DNA of 64,000 nt, taken from positions 62,001-126,000 of the forward strand of contig LLEU01000020.1 of the NCBI GenBank assembly GCA_001567505.1, read 5' to 3'. The translations under genes were made by a program, and so were the position numbers. Every line of letters starts with the position of its first letter. Positions within the stretch are counted from its first letter, which is position 1. Below, piece after piece: positions 46,250-55,537 of this stretch. Under the pieces are notes generated by a model that was not told the DNA's origin, did not search any database, and worked only from the letters and a program-made list of their open reading frames with translations. This DNA is from Acidobacteria bacterium OLB17. Lineage in GTDB: Bacteria; Acidobacteriota; Blastocatellia; Pyrinomonadales; Pyrinomonadaceae.

Positions 46250-47686
46250 CTAGACAGCATCGGACGCTGCGGCGATGTCGCCTTTCCCAAGCTCGGCGAG
46301 GAGCTTTTCGTGGATGCCGCCGAATGCGCCGTTGGACATCACGGCGACCACGTCGCCTTCGGCGAGTTCGGGCGTAAGATGTTCAACGATGGAATCGGCA
46401 TCCGGAAAGCTTTCGGCGTGTTTTCCTCTCAAATTCAGATCATCGACGAGCTCGTTGACGTCAAGAACCTTGCCGAGTTCGCTCGCCTTCGCCGTGTTGT
46501 AGACCCCGGCGATGATGACGCGGTCCGCATAGCCGAACGCTTTCGAATATGGTTCCTGAAAGGTCGCAAGGCGGGAGGACCATGTTCGCGGCTCGAAGAT
46601 GGCGATCAGGCGGCCTGCGGGAAACTTCATTCGGAGAGCTTTTAATGTCTCTTCGACCGCCGTCGGATGATGGGCAAAATCGTCGATGACAGTTACGCCG
46701 CGTCTTACGCCGCGGATCTCCATACGCCTTTTCACCGACTTGAAAGTATCCAGGCCTCGCTGGATCTGTTCATTCGAGATGCCCCACGCGTTCGCGGCAA
46801 TGATGACGGCGAGGCAGTTCCGAACGTTGAATTCCCCGATCATGGACGTCTCGAACTCGCCAAAGCTTGTGCCTTCGCAAAAAACGGTGAAACGCGTCTT
46901 TTCGCCGGAAAGGTCGATATAGCGCGCCTGCCATTTTGCATTGTCGGAAAGGCCGAACGTCTCGATGTTCGTGTGCAGCTTGCCGTCCATCTCGTTAAGA
47001 ACCCCAACGACGACCGGCGAATCCACGCCTGCGATCAGGCGGCCGTTCCCCGGGACAAGATTCATCAGCCGGGAGAATTCCCACTTGATATCCTCAAGGT
47101 CGTCATAGATGTCGGCATGGTCGAATTCGATGTTGTTGACGATCGCGATCTCGGGCAGATAGTGCATAAACTTCGGCTTTTTGTCGAAGTATGCGGTGTC
47201 GTACTCGTCGCCCTCGATCACAAAGAAATCTGAGTCGGTCACGCGAAAGCTTGCATCGAAATTCTGCACTATCCCGCCGACCAGAAAGCTCGGGTCGAGC
47301 CCGCCGGCCTCGCAGATCCAAGCGGCGAGGCTGGTGGTCGTGGTCTTCCCGTGCGTTCCCGCGACGACAAGCGAACGCCGCCCGCGGATGAATTCATCCT
47401 GAACGACCTGCGCCTGCGAAGTATAGTAAAGACGCTGTTCGAGCACCGCCTCAAGCTCTGGATTTCCGCGTGAGATCGCGTTCCCGACGATGGTAATGTC
47501 GGCGCCGATCTTCGTGTTCTCGGCCCGATAACCCTTAATGATCTCGATGCCGAGTGCGGCGAGCTGCGTTGACATCGGCGGGTACACGTTCTGATCCGAG
47601 CCCGTGACCTTGTGGCCGCGAGCGAGCAGCATCCCGGCAAGCGATGCCATCGCAGTCCCGCAAATTCCAATGAGATGATAGTGCAT
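46250..47686 (-). CDS. mpl: UDP-N-acetylmuramate:L-Ala-gamma-D-Glu-meso-DAP ligase (Mpl)
   Basis: The 478-residue protein follows the Mur ligase layout: an N-terminal Rossmann domain starting MHYHLIGICGTAMASLAGML, the ATP-binding loop GTHGKTTTT near residue 108-116, and the central DEYDTAYFDKKPKF motif, which distinguishes Mpl from MurC. The C-terminal domain includes FAHHPTAV. It joins recycled tripeptide to UDP-MurNAc for cell-wall recycling in the cytosol. Its gene is 23 bases beyond the toxin gene on the same strand. Confidence 0.93.
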   Translation of the reverse strand: MHYHLIGICGTAMASLAGMLLARGHKVTGSDQNVYPPMSTQLAALGIEIIKGYRAENTKIGADITIVGNAISRGNPELEAVLEQRLYYTSQAQVVQDEFIRGRRSLVVAGTHGKTTTTSLAAWICEAGGLDPSFLVGGIVQNFDASFRVTDSDFFVIEGDEYDTAYFDKKPKFMHYLPEIAIVNNIEFDHADIYDDLEDIKWEFSRLMNLVPGNGRLIAGVDSPVVVGVLNEMDGKLHTNIETFGLSDNAKWQARYIDLSGEKTRFTVFCEGTSFGEFETSMIGEFNVRNCLAVIIAANAWGISNEQIQRGLDTFKSVKRRMEIRGVRRGVTVIDDFAHHPTAVEETLKALRMKFPAGRLIAIFEPRTWSSRLATFQEPYSKAFGYADRVIIAGVYNTAKASELGKVLDVNELVDDLNLRGKHAESFPDADSIVEHLTPELAEGDVVAVMSNGAFGGIHEKLLAELGKGDIAAASDAV

Positions 47687-47709
47687 TAGGCAAAACCTTG
47701 GTAAGTAGA

Positions 47710-48084
47710 CTAGAGGATAGGCCTGACCGAGGCATTCTTATAAACTCCGGCAATAAACGGCGCCTTGTGTGAGAGCGCGAACTTTTCTATCCTTGGCAGC
47801 GCTTTCGCGATCGCTTCCGCCATGACCTGAAAAGGCACATTCCCCGACATAAAGATGAATGCCTTTATTCCGGCGTTCCTCAAAGCTTCGCGTTCGAGCG
47901 TGCGATAGCGGATCCGCTGATCCTTTGTGAGCACCACCCAGCCGCGGCGGCCGACTTCCGTAAGCCACACCGCATCCTCGACCCCTTGGGCAAAATAGTC
48001 GTCGTGAAGATGAACGATAGCGCCTGCCTGTCTTAGCGGCTCCGCGATCCTGCGTCCGAGCGCCCGATCGATGAAGATCTCCAT
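47710..48084 (-). CDS. PIN-like toxin, VapC45-type
   Basis: From the ATG at 48084 the protein has 124 residues, beginning MEIFIDRALGRRIAEPLRQ. It has acidic residues at PIN positions: Asp6, then HDDYF near 27-31, and VLTKDQRIRYRTLEREAL near 49-66. It resembles the DUF5615/Mut7-C-like PIN group, whose best-known member is VapC45 of Mycobacterium tuberculosis. It likely cuts RNA when free. The start lies five bases after the antitoxin stop codon; the longer frame from a GTG at 48114 would overlap the antitoxin end. Confidence 0.75.
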   Translation of the reverse strand: MEIFIDRALGRRIAEPLRQAGAIVHLHDDYFAQGVEDAVWLTEVGRRGWVVLTKDQRIRYRTLEREALRNAGIKAFIFMSGNVPFQVMAEAIAKALPRIEKFALSHKAPFIAGVYKNASVRPIL

Positions 48085-48088
48085 TCGG

Positions 48089-48814
48089 TCAGGCCGCTTT
48101 GAGCTCGAATTCACATCGGATCGCCTCTTCGATCTCTATCACCTCAAGCCCGTAGTCTTCGGCGATCTCGCCAATTGATTCCCCCGTCTTATATCTTTCG
48201 GCTATGATCTCTGTGGGAACTCCCGTACCGGCGATAACAGGCTTGCCGAACGCTATGGTAGGATCGATCAGCACCATTCTGGGCGACGATGAATCAGAAA
48301 CAGGCATTGATCGCGTAAAGGGATATAGCCGCATCGCCATGCCGTTCTCGTCACGGTCAACTCGGGTCAAATAGACGCTTAATATCTCCTTCATCGCCAA
48401 TTGCCCGTTCTTGGAAACATCGATCAGGCTTCCGTATTTTTCAACAAAAAGACTCATCCCGTCGGTCTCGAAATAATGTTCCGCTAAAGGATGGTTAGAT
48501 CGAAACTCTGCTTCGATAAAATCGAGAGCCGGCCTTATTTTCTGCATCGAGAGTTTATGCTTCCGACGCAACGCACTTAGAACGTGGACTTCGATGAGAT
48601 TAGTGAACGATAACCCGGTTTTGGCTTCGCTCGGAAGCGTGATAAGCGGTGCGGAGATCTTTTCCCCTTCGGCCGTCATATATGTTCGGCCGTGAACCCA
48701 ACTACGTAAAGTATTAACGGGAACATGGGTATACAAGGCAGCCTCTCGAATCGAGTAGGCCGGGAGCTCACGAGGATCGACCCCATCATAGAGTTTGAAC
48801 TTGTGCACACTCAT
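48089..48814 (-). CDS. DUF433-type antitoxin, VapB45-like
   Basis: The 241-residue protein has an N-terminal helix-turn-helix of MerR style (YSIREAALYTHVPVNTLRSWVHG, near residues 20-42), a middle helical domain, and a C-terminal DUF433 domain (IAGTGVPTEIIAERYKTGESIGEIAEDYGL). At this length it agrees with VapB45 (about 239 residues), far longer than most VapB antitoxins. It should bind its own promoter and neutralise the toxin. The pair stands upstream of mpl on the same strand. Confidence 0.75.
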   Translation of the reverse strand: MSVHKFKLYDGVDPRELPAYSIREAALYTHVPVNTLRSWVHGRTYMTAEGEKISAPLITLPSEAKTGLSFTNLIEVHVLSALRRKHKLSMQKIRPALDFIEAEFRSNHPLAEHYFETDGMSLFVEKYGSLIDVSKNGQLAMKEILSVYLTRVDRDENGMAMRLYPFTRSMPVSDSSSPRMVLIDPTIAFGKPVIAGTGVPTEIIAERYKTGESIGEIAEDYGLEVIEIEEAIRCEFELKAA

Positions 48815-48878
48815 CGGACGTTCTCCTTGCCGGCCGCATCTTCGGCGGAGCCGCTAAAACGAGATTCTACGGAACGGC

Positions 48879-50939
48879 CTATCGTTGCACAAGCTCATCA
48901 ACGAGTGCCTTCGTCTCGTAAATATTCCGGAGGGCTTCAAGGATGCCCTGCGAGTGAACTCCAACGGCACGGCCGCCGACCTGTTCTTCCACGTACCAGT
49001 ATTTGTTCGAGAGCTTCTGGATATTGCTGTCGAAATTTATGCCGCAGAACTCGGCCTTTGCGTTGATGACGGGTGAGCCGGAATTGCCGCCGATGGTGTC
49101 GGCCGTATAAACAAAATCGAGCGCGGCCGACATATCGAACTTGCCCTTCTTGTCCTTGTATCGCTGCGGCAGGTCAAATGGCGGCATCTCGTCGAAGCTC
49201 TGCGCGCGGTCGTAAAGGCCAAAGAACGTCGTGCGATACGGGACAAGCGTCGTGTCCTCTTCATAGCCTTTAACGCGGCCGTAGCTTAGCCGAAGATTGA
49301 AATTCGCGTCCGGTGGGATCGCCTTGCCGTAGATCGCAAAACGCGCCTTCGAGATGCGTTCGCCCGCACTCGTTTCGACGGCAGCAATGTGTTCCTCGTT
49401 CCATGCACGAAGTTCCCGGATCACCGGTTCGATGCGACGCGCAAGCGTAAGCATCGGGTCGGTCGAAGCTGCAACTGCGGCCTTTCCGCCGTCAAGCAGG
49501 GCCTTGCGGGCAGCCGGATCCGTCAGTTTTGTCTCGTTGACGGCTCGTGTGACGACCTCTGAGACCTCAGCGTCGCCAATTGCCGCTTTTATGAACGGGT
49601 CGTTCGCGCCCAGCGTTTCTTTCGCTTTCGAGAGCCAGGCAGTTAGTGTTGCCTGTTCCATAGCCGGATAGATCGGGGCTTTCGAAAGGAGGCTGAATTT
49701 CAGCGAATCGAGGCGATTGTCGCGATATTCGTCATAACGCTCATCATTCGGCTTTGCGGTCTCTTCCGTAAAGCGGACGATCTGCGACGCGATCGAACCG
49801 AGCCGCGAAACGGAGATCGTGGAGAACGCGATCCTCGGTGCCTGTTTCGGAAGCTCGGCGTAAGCCTTTTCAAGGTCGCTCCAAGCGGGCGAGTAGAGTT
49901 TGTTGAGGTCGGGTTTTGCCGCAAGTTTGTCGCGCAGGTCTTTTTCCTCCGTGACCTTCGTGCCGAACTGCCGCGGGTCGAGCAAGCCTTCTTCCTGCCC
50001 GGCGAGGCGTTTCAGCGAATTTCGAAGGGAGCGTATTCCCGGGCTTGCCTGACGATGTTGCTCTTCGCCGAGTTTTGCATAACCTTCGAGTGCGGAAAGA
50101 CGGGTTTTCCACATCGTCTCAAGAAGCGGATTGCCATGGTCGCGTTGATATGCAAGCTGAGCGACGGTCGAAAGCCTTGCGGTCGAACCGGGATTTCCGG
50201 GCACGACGATGAACTCGCCATCGGCGGCGCCTTTTTCAGAGAACTTGAAGTAATTCGGCGTCTTGGCAGGCTTGCCGTTCTCGTATGCGCGGAGGAACGT
50301 GATATCGAGGTCGTATCGCGGATAGGTGAAATTATCGTAGTCACCGCCAAAGAATGAGATCTGCTCTTCGGGTGCGAACACGATGCGGAGGTCGGTGTAT
50401 TTCTTAAAGCGATATAGCCAGTATTCGCCGCCGCTGTAAAACGAGATGACCTCGCATTTCAATTTGGTCTTCGCGGCGCAATCCTTTTCGATCTCGGCCA
50501 TCACGGCCTTTTTCTCTTCGCCTTGTCCGGCCGCCTGCACTTTTTGCGTCACGTCTTCGAACGATTCAAGGACATTGGCCTCAAGATCGGTCGCCTTTAC
50601 TTCGTCCGCAAGGGTCGGCGCGTAAAACCCGTCCTTTACATAGTCCTTTTCTTTGGTGGACATCTTCGAAAGCTGGCCGTTCGCGACGTGCTGGTTCGTG
50701 ATAATGAGCCCGTTCGGCGAAACGAAACTCGCCGAACCGCCATCATTCAACCTTACGCTCGCAAGGCGAACCTTATCGAGCCAGCCCGCAGGCGGCACGA
50801 AGTTGTACCGCTCTTTCCACTGCTTGAGCGGCGGATTATCGAACGTCCACATACCTTCATCTGCGATCAGGGCTGGCGGCAGAACAAGAAGGCTGAAGAT
50901 AAAGACCGATGTAAGAACGTGTTTCATACTTTTCCTCAA
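48879..50939 (-). CDS. S46-family dipeptidyl peptidase
   Basis: The 686-residue secreted protein has a signal peptide (spans residues 8-25, cleavage near LIADEG) and the S46 serine-protease triad: His84 in TNQHVA, an Asp near 212 in YDLDITFLR, and Ser622 in GNSGSP. S46 enzymes (DPP7/DPP11 group) release dipeptides from peptides in the periplasm. The start could also be Met5 at 50927. It begins three bases after the aminotransferase stop codon, so the two are likely cotranscribed. Confidence 0.92.
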   Translation of the reverse strand: MRKSMKHVLTSVFIFSLLVLPPALIADEGMWTFDNPPLKQWKERYNFVPPAGWLDKVRLASVRLNDGGSASFVSPNGLIITNQHVANGQLSKMSTKEKDYVKDGFYAPTLADEVKATDLEANVLESFEDVTQKVQAAGQGEEKKAVMAEIEKDCAAKTKLKCEVISFYSGGEYWLYRFKKYTDLRIVFAPEEQISFFGGDYDNFTYPRYDLDITFLRAYENGKPAKTPNYFKFSEKGAADGEFIVVPGNPGSTARLSTVAQLAYQRDHGNPLLETMWKTRLSALEGYAKLGEEQHRQASPGIRSLRNSLKRLAGQEEGLLDPRQFGTKVTEEKDLRDKLAAKPDLNKLYSPAWSDLEKAYAELPKQAPRIAFSTISVSRLGSIASQIVRFTEETAKPNDERYDEYRDNRLDSLKFSLLSKAPIYPAMEQATLTAWLSKAKETLGANDPFIKAAIGDAEVSEVVTRAVNETKLTDPAARKALLDGGKAAVAASTDPMLTLARRIEPVIRELRAWNEEHIAAVETSAGERISKARFAIYGKAIPPDANFNLRLSYGRVKGYEEDTTLVPYRTTFFGLYDRAQSFDEMPPFDLPQRYKDKKGKFDMSAALDFVYTADTIGGNSGSPVINAKAEFCGINFDSNIQKLSNKYWYVEEQVGGRAVGVHSQGILEALRNIYETKALVDELVQR

Positions 50940-50942
50940 GTT

Positions 50943-52103
50943 TCAGGCAAGCGTGCCGCGAAGTTTCTCCATTGCGCCTGCAAGGATATCGTCCTCGCGT
51001 GCGATGCAGATGCGAACGTGTGCGTCCCAGCGATCGGAGTCTGCGAACGCAGAACCCGGCGTCATTCCGACGCCCGCGTCGCGCATCAGCATTTCGTTGA
51101 AGGCGATCGCGTCGGAGTTGCCTTCCGGGATGCGTGCCCAAAGGTAGAACGCAGAGCCGGAATCGTAGATCTGAAATCCCAGGCCTTCAAGGCCTTTCGC
51201 GAACTCGCGGCGTTTTTGCGTCAAATGTTTCGCGAAGCCGCGGATAGTAACCCGGATCTTCCATCAAGACCTTCCCGAGCGCCGCCTGAAGCGGCGTTGC
51301 GGGGCAAACATAAATAACATTGGCCGAAGCGTTCACAGGAGCGAGCAGTTCGCCCTTGCCGAACGCATAACCGAGCCGCCAGCCTGAGATATTCCACGAT
51401 TTTGAGAAGGAATTGACCGTGATCGTCCGCTCGAACATATCGGGAAAGCTCGCGATCGAAAGATGCGGCGTCTCGCCCGTAACGTAATGTTCATAAACCT
51501 CGTCCGAGATGACTAGGAGATCGAGTTCCTTTGCGACGTCGGCGATGTTCCGCAGTTCGCTCTCGGTCATAACCTTGCCGCTCGGGTTCGCCGGCGAGCA
51601 GACGATGATCGCCCGAAGCGGAAACTCGCGGCGGTCTTTGAGCTGTTTGCAGAAGGCGAGCAATTCGGCCTTTTCGAATTTGAGGCTGCTGTCGAGAGCG
51701 AATGTTTCCGTCTTTGCGCCGAAGTCTTCGAGAATGCGGCGATGATACGGATAGTAAGGCTCGAAGACCAACGCCGACTTGTCCCGAAGGTAGCTCTGCG
51801 CGATCCCGATCAGGCTCCCGTTCCGCCATTTGTCACCATTATTTCGAAAGGCTTTGCATCTGCGCTCAGATCGACATTGTTGTATTTTTTGATCTTCTGC
51901 TCGATCGCGTTCCGCAGGCCCGCATCGCCTTCGCTCGGGCCATAGTGATTCTGGCTGGCGGCGATGATCTCGGCCGCTTCTTTGGCAAGTTTAGGGTCGA
52001 TCGGCAGTTCGGACTGCCCCTGGACGAGGTTCCCGCTCTTTGGGACAAGCCGCGTGATAGCTCGAATATCGGGTCGTACTTTTGTCATCTTTGCTTCGGT
52101 CAT
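50943..52103 (-). pseudogene. Class I/II aminotransferase, frameshifted twice
   Basis: Three frames give one protein. An N-terminal part from the ATG at 52103 (KVRPDIRAITRLVPKSGN) is lost at a stop after VTNGGTGA near 51810. One added base there restores SLIGIAQSYLRDKS and leads into the long middle part with the PLP lysine in NSFSKSWNISGWRLGY. Near 51226 one extra T shifts the frame again, and the C-terminal part (LTQKRREFAKGLEGLG) runs to 50943. Joined, it has about 385 residues, normal for aspartate aminotransferase-like enzymes. All conserved parts survive, so assembly errors are as likely as inactivation. Confidence 0.8.
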
Positions 52104-52176
52104 AAACACAAAGGATAGCAGGTTTCCGGCCTATTCTTAAGCGGCCGCAAGTTGCCCGTAGTCGGGAGCTAGGCAG

Positions 52177-52773
52177 TCAGCGCCGACGGCTGACGCATTC
52201 ATTTCCGCGGATCCAGAAGCGAAGCGGGAGTGCGGCGTCCTCGCCGGCGTAGTCGATCCCGATCCGCCTGCCGGTTTCGATATCTGCATCGTCGATGCGG
52301 CGAAATTTCTCGATGAACACATTTTTGCCGAGCAGGTCCGCGCCGTTGAATGAGCGGTCGATGCCCATGGCGATACACAGCTTTCCCGGCCCGGATGCAA
52401 TTTCTGAAAGCTTCCGGGCCTTTGGCCGCCGCCGCTGCATTATCTCCACGCCCTCGATCGGTTCGATCCCGCGGATCAATATCGCATGCGGGACACCGCT
52501 CCTACCCGTGACGCAGTTGAACTGGAAATACATACCGTAAACAAAAAAGACATAAACGAATCCCGCTCGGCCGTACATTACCTCATTGCGCGGCGTGCGG
52601 CGGCCGCCGTAGCTGTGTGCGGCGCGGTCGGCTTCGCCAAGGTAAGCCTCTGTCTCGACGATCATGCCCGATACGCGGCCCTCGTCGGATTCAACAACGA
52701 GAAGTTTTCCAAGTAACTCGCGGGCGATCCGGGCGGTGTCTTTTCGTGAGTAGAATTTTCTCGGCAGCGGCAT
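52177..52773 (-). CDS. DNA-3-methyladenine glycosylase (AAG/MPG type)
   Basis: From the ATG at 52773 the protein has 198 residues and contains the family's ARELLGK, IVETEAYLG and DRAAHSYGGRRTPRNEVMYG segments, with the catalytic Glu in VETEAY. VFFVYGMYFQFNCVTG and GPGKLCIAMGID follow. It removes alkylated and deaminated purines at the start of base-excision repair. It is divergent from the DsbA-like gene. Confidence 0.95.
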   Translation of the reverse strand: MPLPRKFYSRKDTARIARELLGKLLVVESDEGRVSGMIVETEAYLGEADRAAHSYGGRRTPRNEVMYGRAGFVYVFFVYGMYFQFNCVTGRSGVPHAILIRGIEPIEGVEIMQRRRPKARKLSEIASGPGKLCIAMGIDRSFNGADLLGKNVFIEKFRRIDDADIETGRRIGIDYAGEDAALPLRFWIRGNECVSRRR

Positions 52774-52844
52774 ATACAACCCGAAGCGTTCGAGTAGAGT
52801 CGAAAGGTTTGTTAAGATTCAAGCGTACTACGTTGTGCTCGAAA

Positions 52845-54173
52845 ATGACGAAACTCGTATTTCTACTATCGATCCTTGTTCTCTCGGCCGCAGTTGTCCC
52901 GGCACAAAAGCCGACGGATATTCTCGCGACGGCAAAAGGCCACAAATTCACGACCGCAGACCTTTCTCCGGAAGTGCAGGCCGAGGTCGCAGGAGCGCCT
53001 GCCGAGCTGAAGAAATTCCGAAGCTCGCTCCTTGACGAGATGATCGCCGGCCGCGCCCTTGCCCTTGAGGCCGCCTCGCAGGGCATTACGATCGGGCGTT
53101 TGATGGCGAATCTGAAAACCGGCATCCCTGCGCCCACCGCTGCCGAAATAAAGGCCGCTTACGACGCAAATGAGGACGCTCTGGGCGATGTTTCGCTCGA
53201 AAAGGCAACCCAGCCTATCACCGACTGGTTGAACGGCAAGAAACAGCAGGAAGCGGTCGTTGCCCTTGTCTCGAAACTTCAGACGAAATACAAGGCGGCC
53301 AAGGCGAAGGATGTTAACGCCGCAAACCCGAATCCGGCCGACATTCTCGCAACGCTCGGGACGGACAAGATAACGCGTGCCGAATTCGACAAGTTCACTG
53401 AATACGATCTTTTCGAATTCTCCGCGCAAATTGCCGACGATGTCCTTTCGGATCTCGACGAGGTGATCTTCAATACTCTGGTCGCTGACGAAGCAAAGGC
53501 GACGGGCGTTGACGCGAGTGCGATCATCGCCCGCGAGATCACGAATAAAATGGTGGATTACACCGATGACGAACGTGCTCACCTGAACGCCGAATACGGA
53601 AAGCGTCTTACGGCGAAGTACGGCGTCGTGCTGCAATTCAAGGCCCCGGAGCCGCCCGTTGAGGCCGTTAGTGTCGATGACGACCCTGCCGAAGGCCCGG
53701 CAAATGCACCGGTAACGGTCATAATGTTCAGCGATTTTCAGTGTTCGGCCTGCGCGGCAACGCATCCGATCCTTAAGGAGGCGATCGCGGGCTTTCCCGG
53801 TAAAGTTCGCTTCGTTGTCCGCGACTTTCCGCTCGAATCAATCCACGACAACTCGCTTCTTGCCGCAAGGGCCGCATCGGCCGCGAACGCTCAGGGAAAG
53901 TTCTTCGAATTTATTGATATCCTCTATAAGAATCAGGACAAGCTCGACACCGAAAGCCTGAAGAAATACGCAGCGAGTCTCGGGCTCGATGCCGCTAGAT
54001 TCGACGCCGATATGAACTCGGAGAAAACACTCGCCGAGATCAAGAAGGACATTGCCGACGGCGATTCCTTCCATATTACAAGCACACCGACCATCTTTGT
54101 GAACGGAAGGCGCATCGGCCGCATCAGCCCGGAAAGCTTTAAAGCCGCTATCGAGCAAGCTCTAAAAAAATGA
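52845..54173 (+). CDS. Secreted DsbA-like thioredoxin protein with duplicated N-terminal module
   Basis: From the ATG at 52845 the protein has 442 residues with a signal peptide (cleavage after VVPA). Residues 23-150 and 164-265 are two related helical modules; both start with P-x-DILAT-x-x-x-x-K-x-T. Residues 285-442 form a DsbA-type thioredoxin domain with the active site Cys300-Ser-Ala-Cys303 and the cis-Pro loop TSTPTIFVNG. It likely oxidises or isomerises disulfides in exported proteins, with the N-terminal part as a SurA-like holdase. The earlier start of the longer frame precedes the signal peptide and is rejected. It leads a four-gene row. Confidence 0.85.
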   Translation: MTKLVFLLSILVLSAAVVPAQKPTDILATAKGHKFTTADLSPEVQAEVAGAPAELKKFRSSLLDEMIAGRALALEAASQGITIGRLMANLKTGIPAPTAAEIKAAYDANEDALGDVSLEKATQPITDWLNGKKQQEAVVALVSKLQTKYKAAKAKDVNAANPNPADILATLGTDKITRAEFDKFTEYDLFEFSAQIADDVLSDLDEVIFNTLVADEAKATGVDASAIIAREITNKMVDYTDDERAHLNAEYGKRLTAKYGVVLQFKAPEPPVEAVSVDDDPAEGPANAPVTVIMFSDFQCSACAATHPILKEAIAGFPGKVRFVVRDFPLESIHDNSLLAARAASAANAQGKFFEFIDILYKNQDKLDTESLKKYAASLGLDAARFDADMNSEKTLAEIKKDIADGDSFHITSTPTIFVNGRRIGRISPESFKAAIEQALKK

Positions 54174-55051
54174 CCTTTATGCGACTACTTTTGATCACGA
54201 TCACCTGTTTTCTGGCATTTGGCTGCTCGGCCAATGCTGTGAATACGGGCACGAATGCCGCCTCGCCGACGCCAGCAAAGGTGCCGGTCGGGCCTGCTCC
54301 CGTTTACGGTTTTGAGATCGTAAAGACCTATCCGCACGACTCGCGAGCCTTTACCGAAGGCCTTTACTACAAGGACGGCTTTCTTTACGAAAGCACGGGC
54401 CAGGAAGGCGCTTCGAGCCTTCGCAAGGTCGAGCTTGAAACAGGGAAGGTCGTCCAAAAATGGGATCTTCCGCGAGAGGATTTCGGCGAGGGCATTGCCG
54501 AGGTGAATGGCAAAATTTACCAGTTGACCTATCAGCAGGGACTTTGCAGGCAGTTTGATGCAAATGACTTTAAGCTCCTTAAGGAGTTCAACTATCCGGG
54601 CGAAGGCTGGGGAATGACCACTGACGGCACACTCCTATATATGACCGACGGGACCCACGTCATCCGCGTGATGGATCCGGAAACGTTCAAATCAAAGCGT
54701 ATGATCGTCGTGAAACGCGATGACGGCGAACCGCAGATGCGGCTCAATGAACTCGAATGGGTCAAAGGCGAACTGTGGGCAAATATCTGGCATTCCGAAG
54801 AGAAAGATGTGCTCGGAAAGCCGAACTACATTGCCCGGATCGATCCGAATTCCGGGGCGATCGTCGGTTGGATCGACCTCGCCGGCATCTCGCCGAGCGA
54901 TCAGGCAAAAAGCTCGGATCCCGGCGATCCAAAAAGCGAGAATACCCTTAACGGCATCGCCTATGACGCCGCCGGCGACCGGATCTTCGTGACCGGAAAG
55001 AACTGGAAGAGCCTTTACGAGATCCGCATAACGGGGCCAAAAGCGAAATGA
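54170..55051 (+). CDS. Glutaminyl-peptide cyclotransferase
   Basis: The 293-residue protein has an N-terminal lipoprotein-like signal ending LAFGC, with Phe at an unusual position, and a Thr/Ala/Pro-rich linker. A five-bladed propeller follows, as in plant-type glutaminyl cyclases (FTEGLYYKDGFLYESTGQEG and LNELEWVKGELWANIWHSE). It converts N-terminal Gln to pyroglutamate on exported peptides. It overlaps the DsbA-like gene by four bases and the deaminase gene by four bases. A second start at 54179 is also possible. Confidence 0.9.
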   Translation: MTFMRLLLITITCFLAFGCSANAVNTGTNAASPTPAKVPVGPAPVYGFEIVKTYPHDSRAFTEGLYYKDGFLYESTGQEGASSLRKVELETGKVVQKWDLPREDFGEGIAEVNGKIYQLTYQQGLCRQFDANDFKLLKEFNYPGEGWGMTTDGTLLYMTDGTHVIRVMDPETFKSKRMIVVKRDDGEPQMRLNELEWVKGELWANIWHSEEKDVLGKPNYIARIDPNSGAIVGWIDLAGISPSDQAKSSDPGDPKSENTLNGIAYDAAGDRIFVTGKNWKSLYEIRITGPKAK

Positions 55052-55524
55052 GCGAGGCAGATAAGGACTTTATGAGGCGGGCGATCGAACTCGCCCAACG
55101 CGGTATGGGTTCGAACGCCGGCGGGCCGTTCGGGTGCGTGATCGTAAAAGAAGGCCGCATTGTCGGCGAAGGTTGGAACCGTGTGACATCCGACAACGAT
55201 CCGACGGCACACGCCGAGGTCGTCGCGATCCGTGATGCGTGTACGCGTCTTTCGAGTTTTCAGCTTACGGGCTGCAAGGTCTATACGTCGTGCGAACCTT
55301 GCCCGATGTGCCTCGGCGCACTTTATTGGGCGCGGCCCGAGGCGATCTTCTTTGCCGCAAACCGGGACGATGCCGCCTACGGAGGATTCGACGACGACTT
55401 TATCTACAAGGAACTCGAACGTCCGATCGGCGAACGAACGATCCCGCTGGCGAATCTCCTCCCTGACGAGGGGCGAGCTCTCTTCGACGAATGGCTGAAA
55501 AAGACCGACAAGACCACATACTAA
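55048..55524 (+). CDS. guaD: Guanine deaminase (cytidine-deaminase fold)
   Basis: The 158-residue protein has the zinc site of the CDA superfamily: His55-Ala-Glu57, and Cys85-Pro-Met-Cys88 (SCEPCPMC). The following ANRDDAAYGGFDD segment fits guanine deaminase of the Bacillus GuaD type better than tRNA adenosine deaminase. It turns guanine into xanthine in the cytosol. It lies inside the row of the DsbA-like protein, glutaminyl cyclase and a membrane protein, with no obvious functional link. Confidence 0.88.
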   Translation: MSEADKDFMRRAIELAQRGMGSNAGGPFGCVIVKEGRIVGEGWNRVTSDNDPTAHAEVVAIRDACTRLSSFQLTGCKVYTSCEPCPMCLGALYWARPEAIFFAANRDDAAYGGFDDDFIYKELERPIGERTIPLANLLPDEGRALFDEWLKKTDKTTY

Positions 55525-55537
55525 CCGGATCGACCCT

